NCBI GenBank assembly: GCA_027021615.1
Contig: JALUTY010000004.1
Coordinates: 1 to 64,000, forward strand
DNA: 64,000 bases
Source: a bacterium
GTDB lineage: Bacteria; Desulfobacterota; Deferrisomatia; Deferrisomatales; Deferrisomataceae
Reading direction: 5' to 3'
The notes below the pieces were generated by a model. It was not told where the DNA came from. It searched no databases and saw nothing but the letters and a program-made list of their open reading frames with translations. Shown piece after piece: positions 37,548 through 46,428 of this stretch. Within the stretch, counting starts at the first letter, position 1. Each line of letters starts with the position of its first letter. Made by a program: the position numbers and the translations under genes.

Positions 37548-38000
37548 TTAGAAAAGGCCCCATTGGCCCAGGGCCTCCAGGACCGCCCGCGTGGCCAGGC
37601 CCGCGGCCACGTCGTCGAGGAGGATGCCCCATCCCCCTCCGATCCGGCGGTCGAGCCACCGGATCGGAGGGGGCTTGAGTATATCAAACGCCCGGAAGCA
37701 CACAAAGCCGGCCGCAAGCACAAGCGGGGACGGAGCAAGCCCCAGCACGGCCACCCAGTACCCCATCACCTCGTCCAGAACCACCCAAGGCGGATCGTGG
37801 GCGCCAGTTCGACGCGCCGCCCGGCCGCACGCGGCCGCGGCCACCGGCAGACACGCCAGGAGCAGACCGACCTGGAGAGGCCAGGGGATCTGGCCCAGGG
37901 CCCACACCAGGGGAACCGCGCCCAAGGTAGCCCAGGTGCCGGGCGCCCGAGGGAGCCGGCCCAGGCCCAGCCCCGATGCGGCCAGGGTCCAGGGGTCCAT
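37548..38000 (-). CDS. pgpA: phosphatidylglycerophosphatase A
   Basis: The 150-residue membrane protein has the PgpA pattern: GLGRLPRAPGTWAT near the start, a central VVLDEVMGYW motif (acidic metal ligands), and FRAFDILKPPPI then GGWGILLDDVAAG. It dephosphorylates phosphatidylglycerophosphate in membrane lipid synthesis. It precedes the cinA-type gene, as in many Desulfuromonadia. Confidence 0.94.
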   Translation of the reverse strand: MDPWTLAASGLGLGRLPRAPGTWATLGAVPLVWALGQIPWPLQVGLLLACLPVAAAACGRAARRTGAHDPPWVVLDEVMGYWVAVLGLAPSPLVLAAGFVCFRAFDILKPPPIRWLDRRIGGGWGILLDDVAAGLATRAVLEALGQWGLF

Positions 38001-38004
38001 GTAC

Positions 38005-39471
38005 TTACGGTTTTCGGCTGGGCTCGGGGTGGGCCGCCAGGAAGGCCCTGACGCACTCGGGATCGAACTGGGTTCCGGCGCACCGGTCCAGCTCGGCCAC
38101 GGCCACGTCGTGGCTAAGCCCCCGGCGGTAGGCCCGGTCGCTGGTCATGGCGTCATAGGTGTCGGCCACGGCCATCACCCGGGAAGCCAGGGGAATCTCC
38201 TCTCCGGCCAGCCCCTGGGGGTAGCCCTCGCCGTCGAACCGCTCGTGATGGTGGTACACGATCGGTACCACCTCCCGGAGGAACGAGATCGGCTCCAGGA
38301 TCCGCCGGCCCATGGCCGGGTGGCTCTTGATGATCTCGTACTCCTCGGGGGTCAACCGGCCGGGCTTGTTCAGGATGGAGCTCGAGATCCCGATCTTCCC
38401 GATGTCGTGCAGCAGGCCGGCCTGCCGCAGGGTTTCGCAGAACTCCCCGTCGAGGCCCATCTGCTGGGCCGTGGCCACGGCCAGCCGGGTCACGTTCTCG
38501 GAGTGGCCGTGGGTGTAGGCGTCCTTGGTCTCCAGGGCTAGAGCCAGACCCTGGATCGTCTCACGGAACGTGGTCTCCAGGTCGGCGTACAGGAGGGCGT
38601 TCTCCAGACTGGCCGTGGCCCGGTCTCCCAGGACCACCAGCGCCTTTTCGTCCCGGGGCCGAAACGGGTCCCGCTTGCGGCGAGAGTACGCGTTGAGCAG
38701 CCCCAGCGTCTGGCCTCCCCGCCGCAGGGGCACCGCCAGCAAGGTGCCGACGCGGCCCCGGGCCTCGGCGGAGAGGAGGCCTTGGAGCTTCTCCCCCTGG
38801 AGTCGAAGATGGGGCAGGCCGTTTACGAGGGCCTCGAGCCGGGCCGGTGTCTCGAGCAGCGCGGGCGTCTCGCCCCTGGGCCCCAGCCCGATCCGGCGGG
38901 TGAACCCGTCGGCCGTCGGCGGCCGGAACCACAGCTCCACGGCGTCGGCTCCCACCTCCCGGCAGGCCGCCTCCACCACGATGCGGAGCACCTCGTCCAG
39001 TGACAGGCTCGAAGAGACCGCCTCGCTCAACTCGAGCAGGGCGATCTGCTCCCGCAGGTGGAGGTTCTCGGCCTCAAGCCGAATCTTCTCCATGGCCCGC
39101 TCCACCACCTGCAGCAGCTCCCCCACCTTGAAGGGTTTTAGGATGTAGTCGTACGCTCCGATCTTCAGGGCCTCGATCGCGGTCTCCACCGTGGCGAACC
39201 CGGTCATCATGATCACGATGGACGGGTGCTCGGCCCTGCGAATCTCCCGCAGCAGCTCCAAACCACCCATCCGGGGCATCTTCAGGTCGGTGATGACCAC
39301 GTCGTAGGGGTCCTCCTGGGCGCGCTTCCAGGCCTCGTCCCCGTCGGACGCCACGTCCACCGCGTAGCCCTGCTCCTCGAGGATGTCAGCCAGCACGCCG
39401 GTGATGTCGTCTTCGTCGTCCACCACCAGGACCCGGGGGGGATCGGGCTGGGTTCGTGTGGATGCTTCCAT
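38005..39471 (-). CDS. response regulator with GAF and HD-GYP domains
   Basis: The 488-residue protein has a receiver domain (DDEDD start, ITDLKMP phosphorylation site), a GAF domain (about 140-300), and an HD-GYP phosphodiesterase (HDIGKIGI, then HHERFDGEGYPQGL). HD-GYP domains hydrolyse cyclic di-GMP. It overlaps or abuts the PAS kinase gene, its likely partner. The ATG at 39471 has an AGGAG site; an ATG at 39504 that overlaps the kinase stop is the alternative. Confidence 0.92.
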   Translation of the reverse strand: MEASTRTQPDPPRVLVVDDEDDITGVLADILEEQGYAVDVASDGDEAWKRAQEDPYDVVITDLKMPRMGGLELLREIRRAEHPSIVIMMTGFATVETAIEALKIGAYDYILKPFKVGELLQVVERAMEKIRLEAENLHLREQIALLELSEAVSSSLSLDEVLRIVVEAACREVGADAVELWFRPPTADGFTRRIGLGPRGETPALLETPARLEALVNGLPHLRLQGEKLQGLLSAEARGRVGTLLAVPLRRGGQTLGLLNAYSRRKRDPFRPRDEKALVVLGDRATASLENALLYADLETTFRETIQGLALALETKDAYTHGHSENVTRLAVATAQQMGLDGEFCETLRQAGLLHDIGKIGISSSILNKPGRLTPEEYEIIKSHPAMGRRILEPISFLREVVPIVYHHHERFDGEGYPQGLAGEEIPLASRVMAVADTYDAMTSDRAYRRGLSHDVAVAELDRCAGTQFDPECVRAFLAAHPEPSRKP

Positions 39472-39500
39472 GTCGGCTGAGCTCCTGGGGCGGTCGCCCC

Positions 39501-41369
39501 TCATGGGGATGCTGGATGTTCGCTCGTTTCGGCCTCGTCGTCCTGGGCGCGGAACACCGGCAGGCGCACCCGGGCGCGGGTGCCGCGGGGCGATCGGGGT
39601 TCCAGGATCAGCAGCCCCCCGTGTCGTCGCACGATGCCCAGGGCAACGAACAGCCCCAGCCCGGTCCCTTTGCCCGGCGGTTTCGTGGTGAAGAACGGCT
39701 CGAAAATCCGGTCCTGGTGCTCGGGTCTAACGCCCGGCCCGTCGTCCTCCACCTCGAACCACACCCCCTCCGCGTGGGCCCCCGTACGGGCCACGATGGT
39801 GCCCTTCCCGGCCACCGCGTCCCGGGCGTTCGTGAGCAGGTTCAGCAGGACCTGCTCCAGCTCCTCGTGGTTCCCCAGCACGCGAGGGAGGTCGGGTGCC
39901 AAGTCCTCGACCAGGCGGACCCCGTCCCGGGTGAGGTCGTACCGGGCGAACGACAGGGCCCCGTGGACCACCTGGTTGAGGTCAAGGGGGTAGAGCCCGT
40001 CGTCGCGCGGGCGCACGAAGCTCATGAGGTTGCGCACGAGCCGGTGGATTCGGTCGATCCCTTGGCGGATCCTGCGGGCTCCCTCCACGTCCCGGGGCGC
40101 CTGGAGTCGCATCTCCAGCAGCTGGGCATAGGAGGAGACCGCGGTCAGGGGGTTGTTGATCTCGTGGGCGATGCCGGCCGCGATCTGACCCAGGGTGATC
40201 AGCTTCTCATGCCGTTCCACGGCCCGGGCCAGCTCCCGTTCTCGCGTGATGTCACGGGCGTACGCCACGGCTGCCGTGATTCGTCCCTCGGGGTCCACCA
40301 GGGGGCAGGCCCGGAACATGAACAGCCGTCCGCCCCGCCGGATCTCCTGTTCCGCCACGGTGACGTCGCCCCGATCGAACACCTCGGGCACGGGGCACTC
40401 GTCGCAGGGCACGGGCTCTCCGTGGAGCACCTCGTGGCAGGGCCTGCCGATCAGCTCCCGGGGATGCACCCCGACCAACCGGGCCAGGGCTCGGTTGGCG
40501 CGGCGGATCCGAAACCTCCGGTCCACGATGGCGATGGTGTCGGGGATGGCGTCGAAGGTCCGCTCCCACTCGTCCTTGCCCACGCTGAGGGCTTGGTACA
40601 GGCGGCTTCGGCGCAGGGCCTCCTGACCCTGGGCCACGAACAGTTCGACCAGGCCCTTCTCGCGGGGCCCAAACGTGCGGCCTTCGGGAGCCCGAACCCA
40701 GAGGTGGCACGAGCCCGGCTCGGGATCCCCCACGGGGAGGCGGGCCTCCACCCAGCCGCTCGGGTCCGGCTCGAAGGAGGGGCCGGCGCCGCCGGGCCGG
40801 AACTCGCTTCGTGCGCCCGGCAGTACCGTGGTGAGGGCCAGGGCCAGGTGGTCCCGGATCTCCTGGGGTACCTGGCTTCGCACGAACACCCGCTGGGCCT
40901 CGACCAGGGCGTGGAGGCATCGGGTGTGCTCCTCGAGCTCGTCGTAGAGCTCCCTGAGGTTCTCTTGGCTGGCCTGGAGCTGGGCCATGTAAGCCGCCAG
41001 CTGGGCTCCGCTCGCCTCCTGTTGCTCCCGCAGCAGCTGGCGCAGCCGCACCCGCTCTGCCAGGCCTCGAAGGCGGGCCCCCCGGAGGAGGGGAGGTGCC
41101 GAGGGGTCCAGCACCTCGTGGGCTCCGGCGGCCAACGCAACCGCGGTGTGGGGAGCGTCCGACCGGGCCACGATCACCACCAGTGCCTCGGGGTAGCGGG
41201 CGCAGGCCTCCCGCACCCGCTCTCGCACCGCCGGCCCCTGCTCGGTCACCAGCACCAGAGAGGGGGCCGAACCTTCCGGGGCGAAGTCTGCCGCAGCCAG
41301 ATCTGCGACGAGGTCCTCACACGGCGGCCCAACCCATTCAAACAGAAGGTTCTCGGGGGTGAGGGGCAT
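39501..41369 (-). CDS. PAS-domain histidine kinase
   Basis: This 622-residue cytoplasmic kinase has an N-terminal receiver-like domain (ending SAPPLLRG), a coiled coil, a PAS domain near 270-380 with the Cys-rich stretch PCDECPVPEVF, then HisKA (GIAHEINNPLTAVSSY) and HATPase (NLLTNARDAVAG, DDGPGV, GTGLGLFVALG). The Cys motif may bind metal or haem; that is inference. It is coupled to the HD-GYP regulator gene and divergent from glnE. Confidence 0.92.
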   Translation of the reverse strand: MPLTPENLLFEWVGPPCEDLVADLAAADFAPEGSAPSLVLVTEQGPAVRERVREACARYPEALVVIVARSDAPHTAVALAAGAHEVLDPSAPPLLRGARLRGLAERVRLRQLLREQQEASGAQLAAYMAQLQASQENLRELYDELEEHTRCLHALVEAQRVFVRSQVPQEIRDHLALALTTVLPGARSEFRPGGAGPSFEPDPSGWVEARLPVGDPEPGSCHLWVRAPEGRTFGPREKGLVELFVAQGQEALRRSRLYQALSVGKDEWERTFDAIPDTIAIVDRRFRIRRANRALARLVGVHPRELIGRPCHEVLHGEPVPCDECPVPEVFDRGDVTVAEQEIRRGGRLFMFRACPLVDPEGRITAAVAYARDITRERELARAVERHEKLITLGQIAAGIAHEINNPLTAVSSYAQLLEMRLQAPRDVEGARRIRQGIDRIHRLVRNLMSFVRPRDDGLYPLDLNQVVHGALSFARYDLTRDGVRLVEDLAPDLPRVLGNHEELEQVLLNLLTNARDAVAGKGTIVARTGAHAEGVWFEVEDDGPGVRPEHQDRIFEPFFTTKPPGKGTGLGLFVALGIVRRHGGLLILEPRSPRGTRARVRLPVFRAQDDEAETSEHPASP

Positions 41370-41388
41370 GGCGATAGGCGTAACTCCG

Positions 41389-41418
41389 TTGACCGGGAGC
41401 AGGGCCCACGGCTAGTCT
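41389..41418 (+). promoter_or_regulatory. probable promoter of glnE
   Basis: TTGACC (41389-41394), an 18-base spacer, TAGTCT (41413-41418). It lies about 60 bases before the glnE ATG. Confidence 0.5.
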
Positions 41419-41480
41419 GGCGGTGGTCGGGGCGCTAAAAAAAACATCATATCCAGAAATCGGCAGGAGATTCCAACAAC

Positions 41481-44384
41481 ATGAGTTTCCCCAATCCCGG
41501 CCCGAGGCAGCCGGTGGTGCCGGCGAACGCCCGGTGGGCCGAGCAGGGCCGGACCGCCCTGGAGCGGGCCGGCCTGCGGGTGGATGCCTGGCCCGCTGCG
41601 GCGCGCACGGCCCTTGATGCGGCGCTGGGGGCGAGCCCCGAGGTGACGCGGTGGGTTGCCTGCACCCCGGCCCTGTCCGAGCGCCTGCTCGAGGCGGATC
41701 TCGACAGAGCCCTAGGCTGGGACGAGTACCGCCGTCGGCTGGGCCGGCGGGTGCGGACGGCCCAGCACCCGGATGTTGAACTCCGGAGGACCCGGGCCGA
41801 GGAGATGCTGCGTATCGTGGCGCGGGAGGCCGCCGGTCTGGCCCCTGTGGAGGAGACGGCCGGCGAGGTCAGTGCGTTCGCCGAGGCCGCGGTGGATGCT
41901 GCCCTGGAGCGAGCGTGGTCCGAGCTGGGGGGGAAGGACGGCCCGCCGTCGTCGGTGGTGGTGCTGGGGATGGGCAAACTGGGGGGGCGGGAGTTGAACC
42001 TCAGCTCCGACGTGGATCTGGTGTTCCTTTACGATGGCCGAGACCCAAGGGGGGGGGAGTCTGCCGAGGGGGTTTTTGCCCGGTTGGTCGGCCGGGTGGT
42101 GGAGCTGTTGGGGCGGGTCACGCCGGAGGGGTGGGTGTTCCGGGTGGATCTGGGTCTGCGGCCGGAAGGGCGCAGCGGGGCCGCGGCCCACTCGGTGGAG
42201 AACGCGATCCTCTACTACCAGTCGTGGGGCCAGACATGGGAGCGGGCGGCGCTGATGCGGGCCCGGCCCGTGGCCGGCAACCGGGGGCTGGGCGAGGCGT
42301 TTCTGCGGGAGGTGGAGCCGTTCGTGTACCGCCGGAGCCTCGATTACACCACCGTGGAGGACCTGAAGGAGATGAAAGCCCGGATCGATCAGAGCGCCGC
42401 CCGGCGCTTCGGGGGCGCGCAGGACCTCAAGCTGGGTCGGGGGGGGATCCGGGAGGTGGAGTTCTTCGTTCAGACCTTCCAGCTGATCCACGGCGGCCGC
42501 ACCCCGGCGGTGCGTACCGCCAACACCCTGGAGGCTCTGGCCCGGTTGGCCGAGGCCGGCGTGGTTTCCTCGGAGACCGCGACCCGGCTGGGGGGATGCT
42601 ACCGGTTCCTTCGGAGCTTGGAGCACGCGGTGCAGGCCCTGCGGTTCCGGCAGACCCACCGGCTGCCGAGCTCCCGAGAGGAGCTCGAGACGGTGGCCCG
42701 TCGGATGGGGTTCGGGGGGGGAGACCCTGTGGCAGCCTTGATGGAGGTGCTCGAGGAGGTCCGGACCGAGGTCCACGGCGAGTACGGCCGACTGATGCAC
42801 GGGGCCGACCGGGAGTGGGGGGGGAGCGACGACGCCGAGGCCCGCAGCCTGCTGGCGGTGACCTCACGGGAGGAGGCCCTCCCCCGGCTTGGAGCGGCCG
42901 GGTTTCGCAGTCCCGCGCGCGCCTGGGAGGGGTTGGAGCGGCTCCGGGGCACGGGTGCGAAGGCCCCTCCCTCTCCCCGCAGCCGGCGCATCCTGGGCAG
43001 GATCGGGCCCCGGCTGCTGGGAGAGGTGCGGCGGTGCCCGGATCCAGACCGGGCCCTGGAGTACCTGGCGGAGTTTCTGTCCGGCTCGGGGGCCCGCTCG
43101 TCGTACCTGGCGCTCCTGGAGGAGAACCCGGCCACGGCCCGCCTGCTGGTGCAGCTTTTCGGCACGAGCCAGTTCCTGTCGCGGTACCTGGTGGCCCACC
43201 CCGAGCTCCTGGACGAACTGGTTCTGGGTCCCGGGGCCGCCACCGAGCTGCCTCTGGAGGAGCTCTCGGCCGAGCTGGCAGAGGCCATCGCCGGGCAGGA
43301 GGACGACGAGGCCGTCCTGGACGTGCTGCGCCGGTTCCGCAACGCCCAGTTTCTGCGGATCGCTCTGCACGATCTCTGGGGGGGGCTGACGCCGGAGCAG
43401 GTGACCCGGCAGATCACCCGGGTGGCCGAGGCTTGCCTGGGGGTGGCCCTGACCCACGCCGAGGCGAGGCTGCGGGAGCGCCACGGGGAGCCCCGGCTCC
43501 CCGACGGCCGACCCGCCCGGTTCGCGGTGCTCGGCATGGGGAAGCTGGGGGGTGAGGAGATCGACTACCATTCGGACCTGGACGTGATCTTTGTGTACGA
43601 GGGGGCGGGCGGGACGACCGGCGGAACGGGGAGGGCGTTGGGCAATGCCGAGTACTTTGCCCGGGTCGCCCAGCGGCTGATCAGCGCCCTGGCCACCCGG
43701 ACTCGGGAGGGAGTGGCTTTCCGGATGGACGCCCGGTTGCGTCCTTCGGGCAATGCCGGCCCCCTGGTGACCCCGCTGGAGGCGTTCGAGGCGTACCACC
43801 GGGATCGGAGCCAGACCTGGGAGCGGCAAGCCCTGATTCGGTTGCGGCCGGTGGCGGGCGATCGCCTCTTGGGACGGTGGGTCCGGAAGGCGGCGGACGA
43901 GGTGCTCTACGGCGGTCGGCCGGACCATGACCCACGTCCCGAGATCGCGGCCATGCGGGAGCGGATCGAGCACGAGGTGGCCCGGGAGGGGCGGGGGCGC
44001 CTGGACCTGAAGGCGGGGCCCGGGGGGTTGGTGGACGTGGAGTTCGGGGTGCAGGCTCTCCAGCTGCTGCACGGGTGGCGCATCGCGGCGGCTCGCAGCC
44101 CCGCCACCCTGACGGCCCTGGGCGCGCTGCGGACCAGCGGGGTGTTGGGGGAGGCTGACGGCTCGACCTGGGAGGAGGGGTACCGGTACCTTCGTCGGGT
44201 GGAGGCGCGGCTCCGGATCCTCTCGGAGCGGCCCACCGACGTGTTGCCGAGCTCGCCGGAACGGATGACGGAGCTGGCCCGGGGGCTCGGGTGCCCGGAT
44301 CCTGAAACCCTGAGGGACGAGGTGGTGGGCTGGCGGACCCGGATCCGGGAGGTGTACGAAAGGGTCATGGGTGCCGAGGGGTAG
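41481..44384 (+). CDS. glnE: glutamine synthetase adenylyltransferase/deadenylase
   Basis: The 967-residue protein has the two nucleotidyltransferase halves of GlnE: VVLGMGKLGGRELNLSSDVDLVF (N half, deadenylylation) and VLGMGKLGGEEIDYHSDLDVIF (C half, adenylylation). Each has the G-[KG]-DxD motif and is followed by a helical region. It adjusts glutamine synthetase activity to nitrogen state with PII. The ATG follows CAGGAGATT. It is the first gene of a plus-strand run. Confidence 0.96.
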   Translation: MSFPNPGPRQPVVPANARWAEQGRTALERAGLRVDAWPAAARTALDAALGASPEVTRWVACTPALSERLLEADLDRALGWDEYRRRLGRRVRTAQHPDVELRRTRAEEMLRIVAREAAGLAPVEETAGEVSAFAEAAVDAALERAWSELGGKDGPPSSVVVLGMGKLGGRELNLSSDVDLVFLYDGRDPRGGESAEGVFARLVGRVVELLGRVTPEGWVFRVDLGLRPEGRSGAAAHSVENAILYYQSWGQTWERAALMRARPVAGNRGLGEAFLREVEPFVYRRSLDYTTVEDLKEMKARIDQSAARRFGGAQDLKLGRGGIREVEFFVQTFQLIHGGRTPAVRTANTLEALARLAEAGVVSSETATRLGGCYRFLRSLEHAVQALRFRQTHRLPSSREELETVARRMGFGGGDPVAALMEVLEEVRTEVHGEYGRLMHGADREWGGSDDAEARSLLAVTSREEALPRLGAAGFRSPARAWEGLERLRGTGAKAPPSPRSRRILGRIGPRLLGEVRRCPDPDRALEYLAEFLSGSGARSSYLALLEENPATARLLVQLFGTSQFLSRYLVAHPELLDELVLGPGAATELPLEELSAELAEAIAGQEDDEAVLDVLRRFRNAQFLRIALHDLWGGLTPEQVTRQITRVAEACLGVALTHAEARLRERHGEPRLPDGRPARFAVLGMGKLGGEEIDYHSDLDVIFVYEGAGGTTGGTGRALGNAEYFARVAQRLISALATRTREGVAFRMDARLRPSGNAGPLVTPLEAFEAYHRDRSQTWERQALIRLRPVAGDRLLGRWVRKAADEVLYGGRPDHDPRPEIAAMRERIEHEVAREGRGRLDLKAGPGGLVDVEFGVQALQLLHGWRIAAARSPATLTALGALRTSGVLGEADGSTWEEGYRYLRRVEARLRILSERPTDVLPSSPERMTELARGLGCPDPETLRDEVVGWRTRIREVYERVMGAEG

Positions 44385-44529
44385 GGTGGAGTCGGTGACT
44401 GGACAAACGCGCCTGCTCCCCGCCACTCCAGCAGACCCCATGCCTCCCGAGTTTTGGCGCGGCTCGAGAGCCGCCTGGCGCCTAGCTGCCTAGCGGGCCG
44501 AAGGCCCGAAGTCACTGGGAAGACGATAC

Positions 44530-46428
44530 ATGCGCAAACGAGTGCTCATCGTGGACGACGATCCGGGCACCCAGGATCTCCTGGTCGAGATGCTGGCCGA
44601 CATCGAGGGGGTCGAGGTGGAGGCGATGACCGCCTCCACGGATGAGGAGGGGTACCACCGGTTTCTGGAGGCCGGGCCGGATCTGATGCTCCTGGACCTC
44701 TTGCTTCCGCGGAAGGGAGGCATGCCTCTCCTCCGGCGCATCCGGGAGCTGCGGGGGGGCCGGGAGGCTGCGGTCATCGTGATGAGCGCGGTGTTCCGGG
44801 AAGGGGACGCCCGCACGGAGGCCGTGGGGAAGCTGGGTGCCCTGGACTTTTTCCGCAAGCCGTTCCATCTGCCCACGGTGAGGGCTCGGCTGCGGCAGGT
44901 CCTGGTTCCCCCGGAGGGTCAGACCCGGGTCGAGCCCCTGTTCGGGGGTGGGAAGGCTCCGGCTCGGGACGGGAGCCTGGCAGCGGTGGATCTGCCGGTG
45001 GTCCTTCGCAACCTCGGCCGGGCGGACGGTACGGTGTGCCTCGATCTGAAGGTGGGCCGCGTCCGGAAGACCTTGTTCCTCCGGGACGGCAAGGTGGTGT
45101 TCGCGTTGTCCAACCGCCTGGCCGACACCCTGAGCCGGTTCCTCCTGGCCGAAGGGGTGATCGACGAGGACACCTACCGGGACGGCCTGATGGCCATGAA
45201 GGAGCAGGGGCGCCGGATGGGGGAGCATCTGGTAGCGGAGGGGGTGCTACATCCTGACGCCCTTCACGGCGCCCTGCGGCAGAACCTGTGGCAGAAGTGC
45301 CTCGATGTGTTTTCGTGGACAGAAGGGGAGTTCCGGATCGGCCCCTTCCGCCCCCCACCCACCGAGATTCCCGGTCCTCCGTTCGAGGTGGACCGGTTGG
45401 TGTGGGAGGGGGTCCTGGCGGTGTATCCCTTCGATCGGATCACGGCCGCCCTGGCCCCTTACGAGACCCTGCCCATGGGGCTGCGGGGGGACCTGTTCGA
45501 TCTGGCCGCCCGGGTCAGCCTGGAGCGGGACCACCTGCAGTTCCTCCACCTGGTCCGCCGCCGCAGCGGCGAGAGCCTGGGACGGATCCTTGCGGACGCC
45601 CAGGGGGAGAACGAGGTCCGGATCCTGTACTACCTGCTCGTGTACGGCTACCTGGGGGTGGCGGACGCCGGAGGAGGGGGGCTGGACCTGACCGAGTTCG
45701 AGAGGGTCCGACGGGCCCGGAAGGAGCTGGATGCCCTGCGGCGCCGAAACTACTTCCAGGTGCTGGGGGTGGGGATCACCGACAGCGACGAGGCGGTCCG
45801 GCGGGCTTACCTCCAAAGGGCCAAGGACTACCACCCCGATGTCCTGTCACCCAGCGAGCCCCCGGCTCTCCGGGGGATCTATGGGGAGATCTTTCGGCTG
45901 GTCCAGACCGCGTACGACGCCGTCAAGACCGAGACCCGACGGGAGGAGTACCTGCGATTCCTGCAGGGGGGAGAGGCCGAGGTAAAGGATGCCTCGGACA
46001 TCCTCGCGGCCGAGGCCAGGTTTCAGGAGGGGCGCCTCCTCCTGCGTCGCAGACAGTGGCACGAAGCGGCTCGGGCCTTTGAGGAAGCCCTGTCCGTGAA
46101 CCCGGACGAGGGAGAGTACGTGCTCCACCTCGGGCTCGCCCGGCTGCGCCAGGCCGTGTCGGGGCGGGAAGGGGCCCTGGCCGAGGCCAAGGACCTGTTC
46201 CGACGTGCCGCCGAGCTGCTGCCCGGGGCGCCGGAGCCGTGGTTCCGGCTGGGTCGTTTGGCGGCCCTGGAGGGGAGGCAGGACGAGGCACGCCGGTGCT
46301 TTCAGGAGGCTCTGCGGCGGGACCCTCGCCACACCGACGCCCTGCGGGAGCTTCGGCGGATGGACCAGACGGTGGAGAAGCGTCGGGGCAAAGGACTTGT
46401 GAACCTGTTTTGGAGGAGCTCGAGATGA
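44530..46428 (+). CDS. response regulator fused to DUF4388-like, J and TPR domains
   Basis: The 632-residue protein joins a receiver domain (1-125; Asp56), a DUF4388-type region (about 145-270: LPVVLRNLGRADGTVCLDL, then MKEQGRRMGEHLVAEGVL), a J domain (about 408-470, with HPD at 435-437), and TPR units (about 490-620). Receiver plus DUF4388 proteins are linked to cell polarity or surface behaviour. A J domain would recruit DnaK. Its stop overlaps the selenoprotein start as ATGA, so the two are translated together. Confidence 0.88.
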   Translation: MRKRVLIVDDDPGTQDLLVEMLADIEGVEVEAMTASTDEEGYHRFLEAGPDLMLLDLLLPRKGGMPLLRRIRELRGGREAAVIVMSAVFREGDARTEAVGKLGALDFFRKPFHLPTVRARLRQVLVPPEGQTRVEPLFGGGKAPARDGSLAAVDLPVVLRNLGRADGTVCLDLKVGRVRKTLFLRDGKVVFALSNRLADTLSRFLLAEGVIDEDTYRDGLMAMKEQGRRMGEHLVAEGVLHPDALHGALRQNLWQKCLDVFSWTEGEFRIGPFRPPPTEIPGPPFEVDRLVWEGVLAVYPFDRITAALAPYETLPMGLRGDLFDLAARVSLERDHLQFLHLVRRRSGESLGRILADAQGENEVRILYYLLVYGYLGVADAGGGGLDLTEFERVRRARKELDALRRRNYFQVLGVGITDSDEAVRRAYLQRAKDYHPDVLSPSEPPALRGIYGEIFRLVQTAYDAVKTETRREEYLRFLQGGEAEVKDASDILAAEARFQEGRLLLRRRQWHEAARAFEEALSVNPDEGEYVLHLGLARLRQAVSGREGALAEAKDLFRRAAELLPGAPEPWFRLGRLAALEGRQDEARRCFQEALRRDPRHTDALRELRRMDQTVEKRRGKGLVNLFWRSSR

